From assembly GCA_001953115.1 (NCBI GenBank), contig LSSL01000349.1, forward strand, positions 26,063 through 90,062: a stretch of 64,000 nucleotides of DNA. Reading direction: 5' to 3'. The position numbers and the translations under genes were made by a program. Each line of letters opens with the position of its first letter. The stretch's first letter is position 1. Positions 49,232 through 61,200 of this stretch are shown piece by piece. A model generated the notes under the pieces. That model had not been told where the DNA came from, searched no databases, and saw nothing but the letters and a program-made list of their open reading frames with translations. Source of the DNA: Smittium mucronatum. Taxonomy: Eukaryota; Kickxellomycota; Harpellomycetes; Harpellales; Legeriomycetaceae.

Positions 49232-50300
49232 AGGTGTTATATCAATAAGGTGTCAGAAATATAGGTATAATACTAATCGATTTACTTAAATTTAGTACAC
49301 TCTTTTGACCCATAACAGAAAACATAAAGATTTAACTATATTCATGCATAATTTTTAAAAATACACAAATTTCATTTTCCGAAACATTCTTAAATATTTA
49401 AAACAATAGGCAAAAAAAGTGGACGAAATTTTATTAGAAAAACATATATAAGTCATTATTTGGATATAATCCTTCCAATCTCTTGGAAATTATGTTAAGA
49501 TTTATCGAGCTCTTTCTAGAAAAAATCAATCCATATTATACTAGGAGAGGAAAGGCATTAAGTGTTATAATTTTATAGTATAAAAATAAAGTGTATTTTC
49601 TAAATCTAATGAAACAAGTGAATTAAATGAACTAATTTTTTTTTATGACATAAGGTGTCAAATAAACTCCATTTATATCTTCATAACTTTTCGGCAAAGG
49701 TAAATGAAACGTGATGGTGATGCTTAATTTCCCCCCTCTCCTCATATAATATGGATTAATCTTCGCTCTAATAGGATCAATTTACCCTAACATTTTACTT
49801 CAGATAAGAGAAAAATCTAGTTACACCTGATGTAAAATCGATTCAGTAAAGTTACTTTAATAATTTTTTGTAATTAGGATATACTTATCAAAGATTTTAT
49901 AGTTAGAGCAGAAGGCTTGTAAAATATACCATCTAAAGATAACACAAAGTTGGCTTCTAGAATGGCTCCCATTTTTTTTCCTTTAGGTATTGCGGTAACT
50001 GAATAAAAACTCTGATATAGAATAAACGTATCTATTTATACTATCCACTTATAATGGCTATTATTTATCCTTTTCTAATTGTATAATTCTGTTTGTAATA
50101 CACTTGTTGTTATTTGCGTGTTATTTTGGGCTAATATAGTAGTTATACTTGTCTTTATAAGTTATATACGCTTCCAAGAGGCATAGCAATGGGTTATGTG
50201 AGAGTTAATTAGGAGTAAATTATTAAACGAAAGATCATTTAATAATTTACAAGAACTTTATTAGTTAAAAAGAACTATTTTTAATTTTCAAGATGTTTTC
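49232..50300. other. Intergenic, nothing recognised
   Basis: A+T-rich with short chance frames only, up to the inverted-repeat arm next to the assembly gap. Confidence 0.5.
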
Positions 50301-50380
50301 ATTAATTTCCCTACAAGATCCAAGATGTTTTTCGGAATTATTTTTTATATTTTTTTTGTTGGTCAAATATCTTGAATTTT
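50301..50380 (+). repeat. Inverted repeat arm 1, adjoining the assembly gap
   Basis: AATTTCCCTACAAGATCCAAG through GGTCAAATATCTTGAATTTT is the imperfect reverse complement of 53811-53910. The blocks ACAAGATCCAAGAT and TCAAATATCTTGAATTT are shared exactly. Confidence 0.8.
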
Positions 50381-50831
50381 NNNNNNNNNNNNNNNNNNNN
50401 NNNNNNNNNNNNNNNNNNNNNNNNNNNNNNNNNNNNNNNNNNNNNNNNNNNNNNNNNNNNNNNNNNNNNNNNNNNNNNNNNNNNNNNNNNNNNNNNNNNN
50501 NNNNNNNNNNNNNNNNNNNNNNNNNNNNNNNNNNNNNNNNNNNNNNNNNNNNNNNNNNNNNNNNNNNNNNNNNNNNNNNNNNNNNNNNNNNNNNNNNNNN
50601 NNNNNNNNNNNNNNNNNNNNNNNNNNNNNNNNNNNNNNNNNNNNNNNNNNNNNNNNNNNNNNNNNNNNNNNNNNNNNNNNNNNNNNNNNNNNNNNNNNNN
50701 NNNNNNNNNNNNNNNNNNNNNNNNNNNNNNNNNNNNNNNNNNNNNNNNNNNNNNNNNNNNNNNNNNNNNNNNNNNNNNNNNNNNNNNNNNNNNNNNNNNN
50801 NNNNNNNNNNNNNNNNNNNNNNNNNNNNNNN
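50381..50831. other. Assembly gap, 451 N
   Basis: A run of undetermined bases. It begins exactly at the end of an inverted-repeat arm. Apparent long frames crossing it have no meaning. Confidence 1.
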
Positions 50832-51874
50832 TTTTATTTGAATTTTTGACTTAATAATTTTTTCTTACTATAAAATGAAATATCCTATAAAATCATTATG
50901 CCAAATTATTCATTCCATATGCTCAGAAAAAATAATTTTTGAGCTAAATTGGTATAACAACCTTTAAGAATTTCAAAAAAATTAATATCTTTCTTGAGGA
51001 GAAATAATAGCGGTATAATTTGGTATTATATAATATATATTAAGATCCCTCTTCTCTTTAACTATGTGAATATCAAGGAGCAAATAATAACACATGATTC
51101 TAATCAGGTATTTTATTAGAGAAAGAGAAAAAATGAATAAAATAGCTTCATATCCCTTCCACCCTCTTTTTCATTTAAATGCCTTAGTTATGATCTTTTA
51201 GCTCAAAGTTTCGCATTTTTTTATACCATGTAACTATATAGATAAAATTTATTCTAATTTAAGCTTTTAATAGTTAAATCAATGTATTGAATATATATTA
51301 CTTATCATTTTTAATATAGTTCGTTTTATGAAAATTTTAGAGATATTTTACTGACCGATAGAAATGTAAAAAAATCAAATTTATCATTTCAAATACGAAA
51401 ATATACCTATGTGCATAACTTTTTCAAGAAGGCATTTAAAATTAGATTTATATTTGCGTGTTTTTAACATATATATCTATATTTTATTCATTTATAAACC
51501 TGTATGTTGATTCCACTAGGGGTTTTTTTTAATTAAGCGTCGCTAGATTTCCAAAACTTTGAAAAAATTCTACAAATTCTTTATCTGTATCCATAAATTT
51601 TAATACAACTAAATTATTAAGCAGCTGCTTGTTCGAAAGATGGATATAAAAATATATTCTTATTTATTTTTTTCAAATAAAATTTACAAAATAATCCCAA
51701 CTTAGTATAAATTTAATAAGTTTTATTAAGCTTTATTTAATTTTAATGTGGATTGAACAGCGAGAAACTGAACCTTACGAAAGATTAAAAGTAAGAATAG
51801 GATTTTTCAAGACCAGTTTTGGTCGGACTTGCTTTCATCTATTTTTAATAAGAGCGATGTTGATGACATCAGTC
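50832..51874. other. Intergenic, nothing recognised
   Basis: A+T-rich; no coding pattern or repeat identified. Confidence 0.5.
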
Positions 51875-52153
51875 TTATAATTTTTTAATAGAAATGAGTA
51901 CACACGTATACATTTTTTTTTGAAAGTTAAAGCAATAAAAATATTCTTCTAAGTGGGTTTGATATATATTTATTCGAGTAATGAATACAGAAGATTTGAA
52001 AAAATTCAGCATTCTGTCCAAGTTATTAAAAATTTCCAGCATTAAAAATTCGGGAAATCTTTCAAAATTTAATCTTTGATTACCTTTTTCAACTAAATAT
52101 ACATCATTTCCTTGAGATTCAAATAAAAATTTGTGTTTTATTGTTTCAATATT
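51875..52153 (-). pseudogene. Unidentified coding-like segment, 92 codons without start
   Basis: This minus-strand frame is open between stops and contains a stretch (KHKFLFESQGNDVYLVEKGN) whose composition is less A+T-driven than its surroundings. It lacks a methionine start. It lies downstream, on the same strand, of the segment at 52361-52851, so both may be remnants of one gene or one mobile element. No family is recognised. Confidence 0.25.
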
Positions 52154-52360
52154 TTATTAAAAAAACTTGATTGTATCGAATTTTATGCTTATTTGGCAAG
52201 TAGAAGATTTACGCTAGGTTATTACAAGTTTTGATAAACTTATAAACTCAATAAAGGAAGCTTTCTACCAATCGGTATACTTGACTTTTATGGCCCTAAT
52301 AAACCTTTCAAGCGAATTACTTGATGAGATTTTGAATAAATTGAAACTTTCGATCCAATT

Positions 52361-52851
52361 TTAATTTTCCTCAAAATACAATTCATTTGTCTTTTTCAAT
52401 GATCTTTCCACTCTGAAAAATTTAGTCAATTTTTTCAAAAACAATTTTTTTTGAAGTTTTGAAAATATATTCGTGGAAGTTAAATGTATTTTGGAAATTT
52501 CGAATTTTATTTCATTTTTATAGGCTTCTCCTCCTGAGTTAATAAAATCTGATATTTTCTTAGAATCATGGTACCAGCAGTTTAATATTGCCATCCGATT
52601 CTCAAAGAGATTATTTGCTTTAGTTATGGCTTCTTCGGAGTCGGCTGTTATATTTTTTTCTTTCCAATTGTAGTCTATATTTTGAATTTCCTTATTTAGA
52701 GTTTCTAACAATCACAGATAAGATTTATGTAATAATTTTTTGTTACTGCTGTTGTAACAGGGATAAATTTCTGATCTATATCAGTATATAAAGAAAATAT
52801 TACAGGATTATATCCATTTATCAACCTAAATGTGGAGTTTTTACGTATTAT
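52361..52851 (-). pseudogene. Unidentified broken reading frame, possible mobile-element remnant
   Basis: Two overlapping minus-strand frames, 52851-52705 (48 codons, containing NGYNPVIFSLYTDIDQKFI) and 52711-52361 (116 codons, NKEIQNIDYNWKEKNITADS onward), join by one frame change at about 52708. The second part is predicted helical and charged. The strand-then-helix layout loosely recalls the arm-type DNA-binding domain at the N-terminus of some tyrosine integrases, but the resemblance is weak and I do not claim it. The segment sits between the two arms of a 3.6 kb inverted repeat, which would fit cargo of a decayed transposon. Confidence 0.3.
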
Positions 52852-53487
52852 CTAAATTTTGAAAATTATTCTATAAGAATTTTCGAAGTCTCTATATATC
52901 CGAATCTGCTTATTCCAGATGAATAATCAGCAACATAAGGCTCCTTCGAGTCAGATTTTTTAGCCATAAATTTGCATCATTGCTCAAATTTTTCAGTATA
53001 CATTATATTTTTTTTGAAATTTTTGTTTTGTGATTATTTATAGTAGTATATATTTCTTTAATATCAAAAAAAAATCCACTGGGCTCTAAATTTATTTTAA
53101 CTAGTTTTGGTTTATTACAGAGTAGATGATGGTAAAGAGTTTGATTTTTTCCTATGCAATTCTTTTCAAAAAGGCAATCTGCAAAATTATTTTGAAAAAA
53201 AAGAGTTTTTAAACCCCAAGAATTTTTCGTTACAACTTTAAATATCCATAAAAGTTATTTATTTTTGGTTCGCACACTTATATTTTGTATATTTGAAGCT
53301 GGATATGTGTTTGGTAAAGTAAAATCCCCATTTTTTCTATATTATATTCTATAAAATGAATTTTCGACTAATACCAATTCCCCCTTTTTTTAATAATAAT
53401 AAGTTTTTAAACTTAATAAAAACGAATAAAAGCATTGTTATAAAATTTAAAAAAAAGTTGAAAATTTTCGAAAAAATCCCCTGATAA

Positions 53488-53550
53488 CTCAGCTCCTCCA
53501 CTCCAGCAGCTCCGTATCCACTGGGCATAGGTTCAAACAATACCAATTTC
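53488..53550 (+). repeat. Family S head fragment, copy S6
   Basis: AACTCAGCTCCTCCACTCC at the left and GGTTCAAAC at 53530-53538 (a good B-box match) are ~40 bp apart. The 60 bp block matches 16845-16905 and, in reverse, 14750-14810. The 92-codon minus-strand frame 53349-53627 runs through it antisense and is not considered a gene. Confidence 0.5.
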
Positions 53551-53810
53551 CTAAGTTTATAATTCGTGTTTGAATTATTGAGTATATTTCTGCTATAAGT
53601 AAAACTATAAAACTTACACTCATACAAGTATTAATATATATCACAAATATAACAAATTTACGCGAGATAATATTATTTTATTAACCGAGGGATCTGTACT
53701 TGCATATGCTAAATCACAAAAAAAAAAAAGAAAAATAAATTTTACTGGAATATTTTGTTTATATAAAGAAAAAAGTTATTACAAAATTCAAAGAAAAAAA
53801 AAAAGTCAAC

Positions 53811-53910
53811 GAAATTCAAGATATTTGACAAATAAAAAAATAAAAAAAAATCTTTGTTAATTTTTTTTTGGATTTAGTCAGATAAAATCTTGGATCTTGT
53901 GGGAAAAATA
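53811..53910 (-). repeat. Inverted repeat arm 2
   Basis: Partner of 50301-50380, with an extra ~20 bp of A/T-rich insertion. Together the arms enclose ~3.6 kb, including the gap and the unidentified frames at 51.9-52.85 kb. Confidence 0.8.
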
Positions 53911-53999
53911 ATTTATTCACCCTGGAAATTGATAACAATTCTTGCTAGCTAATAAAATCTAGTAAATTATTAAAAGATCTTGCATTTAATAACCAAACT

Positions 54000-54270
54000 T
54001 AATTACCATGGTACTATTATGTAACGGCATTAACAATTTTTTTTGAGGGTATCATCACCAAATGTAGCTCTTTCCATTTTACTCTGCTTCTTTATTCGTC
54101 GATTTCTTAAATGTAACTCGATCGTAGAAATCCTGATAATGATACTAGACAGCATATCTTTGAAGTTAGATTCTTAACTGTGAGGTCAGAATTGTGACCC
54201 CATTTCTTAAATATACTCATAACCGGATAAATATCTATAGTTGGTAAAATGAATTATTTAATTTATGACC
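54000..54270 (-). pseudogene. Tyrosine recombinase N-terminal half of element 2
   Basis: Minus-strand translation gives FKKWGHNSDLTVKNLTSK followed by LSGFLRSSYI, matching FREWGPNSDLSIKKLATK and ISGFLRASDT of element 1, and then LVMIPSKK, matching LVIVAPKEK. Stops interrupt it, and the C-terminal catalytic part is absent. Confidence 0.75.
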
Positions 54271-54465
54271 ATCCGATGATATTTAAAATTCTGAAAACAT
54301 AGGATATGATACCAAATCATATGAATTCCTCTAAAGTTGTAATATATCTTATTTTTAGGTTTTTTTAGGGCCTATTTTAAAATTATACATTTTATAAATT
54401 TCAATAAGTAGTTTATTATCCACATTCAAATATTTTAGTTGAAATTCCATAAGATATTCTCCAGT

Positions 54466-54702
54466 TTAGAAATAGATACTGGGTGGAACTGATATTTTAT
54501 CTACACCTGATACTTTCTTATTTTGAAAATGAAGGAACAAAAACACACTTTCCGAGATAGTGCGTTTTGTGGAAACGCTGCTGATCCTCCAAGCCATCAA
54601 GCTCCAAATTTTGTTTTCCGAGAGCAGAGAGTTTCTATATTTTGGATCTTGAACTACAGTATTTTCTTTCAAAAGGATTTTTTTTGTCTCTGAGAATGCC
54701 AT
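54466..54702 (-). pseudogene. RNase H-recombinase linker of element 2
   Basis: A 78-codon frame whose middle, NTVVQDPKYRNSLLSENK then SLMAWRISSVSTKR, matches KTVIPEPGSGKSPLSTKN and LLAWRISEASSKHN of element 1. Confidence 0.7.
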
Positions 54703-55088
54703 AAGACCTGAAAAGATATCTCAGAAATGTAAATCTGAATTCTCAGTACCACTGATACTCTAAATCTAAGTATCTTCCTAAATACCTGAGTTATTAGTAT
54801 TAATTTAGACACCCGCATGGGATCTCTAAATTAGGTTAACTTAAGGAAAAAGGATTATGGTAGATTTTGCTATCATCTGGGAACAAAATAAAGCAACTAG
54901 CTTCTTCTTGTGCACATTTGAGGCAAAAGCATCATCCTCTTTTGGTATATATATTAAATTTAGTACTTTAAATTGCTCTTGCTACATATAAAATTACTTT
55001 TGGGTAACTAATCGAATCGGTGCATTGGTGGGGTTTATCACAGATGGAAAATGGGTTATTAGGGTCTATTTTTCGTGATGAGAAAGTG

Positions 55089-55283
55089 TTACCGTATTCT
55101 CTCTTTTATTATCAACAGTTTTAAGAATAATTTATCACAAATTACTGTTGTTAGATAGTGTGGTTGTTCTTTCTGAATAATTAATACTGGCTTCCCCATT
55201 GGGATCTTCGGTCTGAGTACATATAGAACAGACAAAAGCTTTTTTGCATTAATTTGCATATTAGCATCCCTCGTATTACACAT
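55089..55283 (-). pseudogene. RNase H remnant of element 2
   Basis: NMQINAKKLLSVLYVLRPK matches AMHINAKELMTVLYALNLK of element 1. The catalytic Glu of the NAKEL motif has become Lys. Confidence 0.75.
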
Positions 55284-55499
55284 ATTTGAGTATTATATAT
55301 GACCAATAACGATTTCACACACTTATTAGCTTGATTCCGTGAATATATCCAATTTTTTGTCTCTGAAAAGATTGAGTGACTGATCCACTCTAAATTTGAT
55401 TCTTCTAGAATGATAGGTCCAAGACTTCCGGGTTTGTGAGCTAAACCATATTATCCATGACTTGTAGCTTTGTAGGTTCTGGCTTTTGAGCTGCAATAG

Positions 55500-55694
55500 T
55501 TAGAGTGGAATCAGTTTTCCTGGAAGCAAGGTATTCCAAATCGATTCAACTATACCAATAAAGCTTTTTAGAAATCCCAATTTTGATTTCCCGGCTATCA
55601 GGATTTTGCTGGTTTCTCTCTTGAGTTTGCGTATCTTGATTGAACAAAAAATGTGTGATATATGTGGAAGTTCAGATGTCGCATCTGATTCCAA
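55500..55694 (-). pseudogene. Post-RT segment of element 2
   Basis: KIRKLKRETSKILIAGKSKL followed by GFLKSF matches the element 1 segment at about 34420-34500 (KIRNICRDASKLLNAGQTTL). Confidence 0.65.
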
Positions 55695-56399
55695 CCAATC
55701 AGAATCTGATGAATTAATGTATTATTCATCCGAGTCTTAGCTATAATAAAATTCCTGGATATTTTATAGCTCCTGTAATAAAATATAAAAAATAAAACAT
55801 AAACGGGATTACATAGAATTCAAAGATCCGTCAGTGTTATGCTACTATTCTATTATCCCTCTATGCTAATAACCGAGAAATTAAACAAGAAAATTTATTA
55901 TTAAAAATGAGTCAGTATTGACACTCAAAAAAAATAATTGTACACGTAATCGCATGAATAAAAAAAAATAATACTACCAATAATAATAAATGATAGCAAA
56001 CGTCATTTTTCAAGACTTTTAACAATGGAACTTCCAACAAATACTAAGAACTGTATTTAAACAGAGCAGTTTTCCCAGAATCAAGTAGAATCATCATTTT
56101 TTTGGAAAAAAAAAAACAACACCGATACGAGGAAATTTGATATTTGTGTGTGTTAAAAGCTTAACTAAAAATAACCATCATTGATAAAAGATAGCTCTAT
56201 CCAGAGTACTACTTTTTTTTGAAAAAATTCAATAAAATTTATGCATTTATATTCTTTGGCTTTTTTCTTCTGTTCTATTTTTTTAACAAAATAAAATAAA
56301 AACAAAAAACTCATAAAAAAACTTAATAATAAAATAAAAAATAAAAAACAATCTTAAATGTTCATATTAATAACATCTTATCCCAGATAATTTTGAACA

Positions 56400-56990
56400 A
56401 AATTTTCAATTCATGATGAGCCCTCAAAGTATATCACTTAGATACCCGAAGAATGGTAATGACAAACCAGAAACTTCAACATATATCTCTTTAGTTTATA
56501 ACCAATACCATAAGTTTGATTGAGTGTGGTGGCGTTTTTAATTACTTCTCGAAGTTTAAATTGAACCTAATCTGTAAGATCTTGGAATATAATAGCCTTA
56601 TTTTTGTTACACAAACTTTCCTTTTATCTCCCATGATTAGCAGATAATTTAAATAGGCTTATATTAATATATCTTTTGATCTGAACAATTATAGGTGTTT
56701 CCTCAGGATCTTGGTGAGATTATTTCGACTTAGTGACAGTCCAAATTGGAGGATAATGAACTGAAAATTCTGGCCATTTTTTTGAAATCTCAGATAATTT
56801 TTGATTTTTTTGCGCACCAGAATGTGAATTATATCATCCTGAAGGTCTATAAATGTAAGTTAGTCTTTTATGCGTATCATGCGATACGCTTTTTCTAGAA
56901 TTTCTATCTTGACGTTCTTCTCCTATACATGTAGATTATGCTTTCTCAGATCTATGAATAGACTCAGTATTCTAGTATTATTGGTTATCG
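56400..56990 (-). pseudogene. Reverse transcriptase core of element 2
   Basis: Minus-strand motifs in one nearly continuous frame: IEILEKAYRMIRIKD, LTFIDLQDDIIHILV (first catalytic Asp retained), KNYLRFQKNGQ, LQFGLSLSRNNLTKILR, and the second catalytic motif as AYLNYLLIMGDKRK. The usual YLDD is YLNY, so both catalytic Asp residues of that motif are lost. A few stops interrupt the frame. Confidence 0.8.
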
Positions 56991-57299
56991 TAAAAAGCTG
57001 ATTAAAGTCTAGTTTTTGGGGCTGTACTTCTTATATCACCCTCAGTGATAGGAGAGACACCTATTAATCTGTGAAAATTCAGTTGAACTCTCGAGTAAAA
57101 TTTTGTTTTCACGCATTCAAGATTTGTCTTTCGATACCAGGTTCTTTTGACACATATTATGGACCCCTTCTCCACTATTCTCCGAGCCTATATACCTTTC
57201 TTCGGTTTGAAACATGCCGAATTTAACATAGCTATGCGATCTCCAACTGGAGAAAAATTTGAAGCTTCTACTGGGAACCCACCCAAAGTCAGTCACATT

Positions 57300-57860
57300 C
57301 TCCTCAAATTTTGATTTACGGTCGGTTTATCCGTGATGAGAAGTTTTTTCAGCATTTTTTTCCGGTTTTGTAACAGTTTTGCAGCTGTATGCAACCCATT
57401 GAAACTTGTTGCGCTGGTTTTTTCTAAAAAAAACTGAACTTTATGGTTTTTTACCGCCTTTTTCTCGTTTATTAGAATGTCTAGTTAACCCCTGACCATT
57501 ATCTGCTTAGAATAAGGTTTTATGAGCTGAATTAGATTTTAAGGAAAATCAATTTCCTTGTGAATATTGTCCAATCTTTTCAGTTTTTCGATCACAAAAA
57601 AATCTTAAAGAAGAACTCTCATATTGCTTTCAGAAAAAGCTTGAGGATCATTGCCATTACTACTACCTGAGTTATCTTGAATTATGAGATGTAAAATAGT
57701 ATATAGGTATTTTCGTTTGAACTAGAGAAAATTTTATCTTATACATTAAGGAATCTACTTTCTTTACTGAAATCGGTGCTGACTCGTTTAGTGAGAATGG
57801 TGTATAAATTATAGAACTTTTACCTGGGCAAAAGTACAAAAAAAAATCATTACTCATATT
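57300..57860 (-). pseudogene. Gag-like remnant of element 2
   Basis: The frame 57857-57672 contains SAPISVKKVDSLMYKIK, matching the segment just after the first Gag stop of element 1 (SASIAVKKLDTTLLLIQ). Further along the minus strand SNMRVLL matches the start of the second Gag segment. Confidence 0.65.
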
Positions 57861-58202
57861 AATTTAACGGAAACTTAAAGAATTCCTTTTTTTTTGATGG
57901 AAAAGCTTCAACAAGCTCGGTGCAACAGAAAAGTCCGTAATAGGGATCCGTGATTATATATATTGGTTAAATAGTTCCAACTCAGAATTTTTTTAGCCAG
58001 TAGTAGGTTGAGTTTCATTTTCAAATACCTTATTAAATCGAATCTTCTGGATTTAACGTTTTTTGATTGAATATGGCTTTGTAAATTAAAGAATTTTTTA
58101 AAATATTTATGCTGTTAGTTTAACTTTGCGAAAGAAAAGATGATGAGGACATCAATAACGCAAACCTCTCACCTTATAACATAAATTTTTATTAGTTCAT
58201 TT

Positions 58203-58290
58203 AATTGGCTAACTTTATTGACTTTAAAAATTTCGGTTTAATTTTATCGGATAATATGATATCACTTGATATGTCTACTCACTGAAGTAT
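58203..58290 (-). repeat. Left terminal repeat of element 2
   Basis: TTATTGACTTTAAAAATTTC then GGTTTAATTTTATCGGATAA and CACTTGATATGTCTAC correspond, in order and orientation, to the left repeat of element 1 read in reverse (TTATTGGTTTAGATTTTCGA, TTTAGTTTTATCCAATAA, CACTTAACGTATCC). Confidence 0.75.
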
Positions 58291-61200
58291 AATTTTAGGA
58301 ATAAAAGAATTTATTATTAAGACCATAATACCTTGTAAAAATGAAAAATTATAACCAAAATTCACTTTTATTTTGTTCTTAATCAAAAACTTTTATGGAA
58401 AACAATTTCGCATATTATATTAAAAATATCTCCTCTGATCAAAGAATTTAAAATTTTTTGTATAGGTATTATTGGAGGGAGAATTCTATTTTTTTCATTA
58501 AATCTGTTAATTTCCACAATAAAAATAGCTTTATCTGTTTAGTGCTTTTTTTTAAAACATAAAATCTTTGAAAAATATGTAAATATATGAATGAATATTC
58601 CAAACTCATTTATACGCACTTTTTTTTAGCATTTTTGTAATAATAGTAGACTTAAGATAGATTTTTGACCAATAATCCTGCTTATATTTTCCGAATTTTT
58701 GCACAAGCCATACACTAAATTAATCTTTAGACTCTTTTATTTTCTCACAAATTGAAACAAAGATTAATTTTATTGAAATATTCCTGGTATTTTCTATGGG
58801 TCCTAATTATTCTAATAAAAATTATGCAGCCATAAATAGATTTTTTAGGAATTTTCTTTCAATGAATAATTTATGTATTTAATTTAGAGAACAGTAAATT
58901 AAAAAGCCTAGTTACTTTTGGAACAAATTTTGTTAAGTGATTATTATCAAGATTTAAATAAACTCATGAAATTCTTGAAATTTATCGGAATTATAATCTA
59001 AAATAATCTTTAAAATGCAGTCAATTTATTGTGGCTAGTTTTATTAATTAAAGAGATTTAAAATTTATCTTTAATATTATTAATTTTTTTAATGGAAAAA
59101 ATTATTAATCGTTAGATCTAGCATTGAAATATACAGGTTTTTAGTTTCCTATATTTAAATTTAATAAAGCTCCGCGACCATTTCCTTTCATCCTCGATTC
59201 TATATTTGGTAATTTTCTGATATTTTTTTCCGTGAAAGTTTGTGTGGAGTAGCTTTTAAGGACATGAAGAATATATATATAAATATTTTTAGTTTTAAAT
59301 TAAAATTAATAGTAGTATCAAAATTATATTTCTACAAAATTATGTAAATACACACAAATTTTGAAAAATTAGACCAAAATTTTTTCAAACGTTCAAAAAA
59401 ACCCATTCTATTCAATAATTATTCTTCGATATTACTTAGTTATACAAATAGATAATAAATAATTTTATCCTATGAGTTTTAAATATATCGGCTAACTGAA
59501 TGGTTATTAAAAAACTTTACATTAAAATTTAAATAAAATAATGATACCGAGATATGATTTAAAAAAACGAAGCTATTACAATTAAAAGCTTAAATATTAA
59601 TTTAAAAAAATCTCGCTCAAAAACCTCTCTCTTTCCAAATATATCCTTTCTTTGGATTTAAAATTTTGTTTTATATAAAACTATTTAAAAATCATAAGCC
59701 TATAAAAATGTTTTTAGGTAAATTCATATATTTTTCAGGATATATATTTTTTACCACCAATAGCCTGTACTGTACTGTACTGTGTATATGTATATTTAAT
59801 AATATTTATTCGAGTTTTTATCTAAGATTGATAACTAAATGTATACTAAAATAGATTTTTTAACGTTTTTTTTAATCGTTATTATATCTTTATTTTCTTT
59901 TTTAAAAAAAACTCTTAAAATTAATTAATTTTTCATAAAAATTACTATTTTGCAAAATTTTTGGATTTTAGCAGATAGTAATATTATAAATAAAGTGTCA
60001 TCTACTCAAGGGTCAATTTTTTAATATTCTCTTTGGCCTACCTCTGTGTTGTTTATGTTTATAAGATTTATATAAAAACTCTTAATTTTTTTTCCTTTTT
60101 AGATGTTGATAAACACGCCCAATTTATTTGTACTTCATATAGTCAAAGCAATTTCAGAATAATTGTATAAAATTTAATTTATATCTTAATATTGAATTGA
60201 CCTTTGGCTCGCTCTTATATAAATAAGTATCATAAATTATTTACAATAAATATATACAATAAAAAAAATTTTAAATTTTTTTTGTGTATAATTAGAATAT
60301 TGAAGATTTATTATTGGGTAAAAAGAATTTTTAATATATTGAACACATTTTATATATTTTTTCACAATTTCATGTAAAAATAATTAGTTCCCATTTCATA
60401 TGGACTGGTATCGTTGTTAACCCAAGTTTAAAATCTATATTTCAAACAATAGTTCAAAATTTGCATCATACAAGATAAATATTTTTGAATAACTCTATTT
60501 TAATTTTCTGATATCTCATACAATCTGATTAATTTTCATCTTATATAAAAAAATTTCCACTTTATTTTTCTAGTTCATCAGCTTTAAGAAATATAATTAT
60601 TTTCATATAATTTTAAACATCCTTTTATTTTAAGCAAGAGAAAATTGCAAAAATAATCTGATTTCTAAATATTTGCAAAAATAACCAAAAAAAATCGACG
60701 AAATTCCTTAACTGTCAAATAGAAGCATACGTTCCTAGTATTAAAAAAAATAAAGAACAATAATTTATCAAAAAAAAAAATAATCTCCACTGATTACTGC
60801 GTGCTCAATTGGCTTTCATATATTTAAGTTTCTGAAATCCATAAGGTCCAAAAAAAGACCCCATATTAAACAATCATTTCCTATTTTTTAAGGTTAGACA
60901 TAAATATATGCAAGTTTATAACTTAGTTTTTGGTAAATTTCTGGTTAAGATGTATTAAAAAAAATATTTTCAAGGATTAAAAATACAAAAATAGTAGAAA
61001 TTGAATTTAAAAGTGCAATAATATAAAAAAAATTATTTTATATCCTATAAAATTTTCAATGCAATCAGATTTGAAATATATTATAAAAATTAAATATATT
61101 ATTAGAATACCCATAATAATAGTTGTTTCGGGAATTTTTTGATCTTAATCAGATTTGATTGGGGGGTTATCTATTCTGATAAATTTATAAAACCTGGAAG

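Larger units (their letters stand above)
54000..58290 (-). mobile_element. DIRS-like retroelement, element 2, reverse orientation, truncated
   Basis: Read on the minus strand, this 4.3 kb copy has the same order as element 1: terminal repeat (58203-58290), Gag pieces (57857-57300), reverse transcriptase (about 56990-56400), post-RT segment (55694-55500), RNase H (55283-55089), linker (54702-54466) and the first half of the recombinase (about 54270-54000). Similarity stops near 54000, before the catalytic His and Tyr, and no second terminal repeat was found, so the 3' end is missing. Stops and frame changes are far more frequent than in element 1, indicating an older insertion. Confidence 0.82.

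Noticed and set aside
50293..50854. Two long apparent reading frames of 160-182 codons
   Set aside because: They consist almost entirely of undetermined bases in the assembly gap.
53349..53627. 92-codon minus-strand frame containing EPMPSGYGAAG
   Set aside because: The recurring motif is the antisense translation of the family S head, also seen at 14750-14810 as EPIPSGYGA; the rest is A+T-driven.
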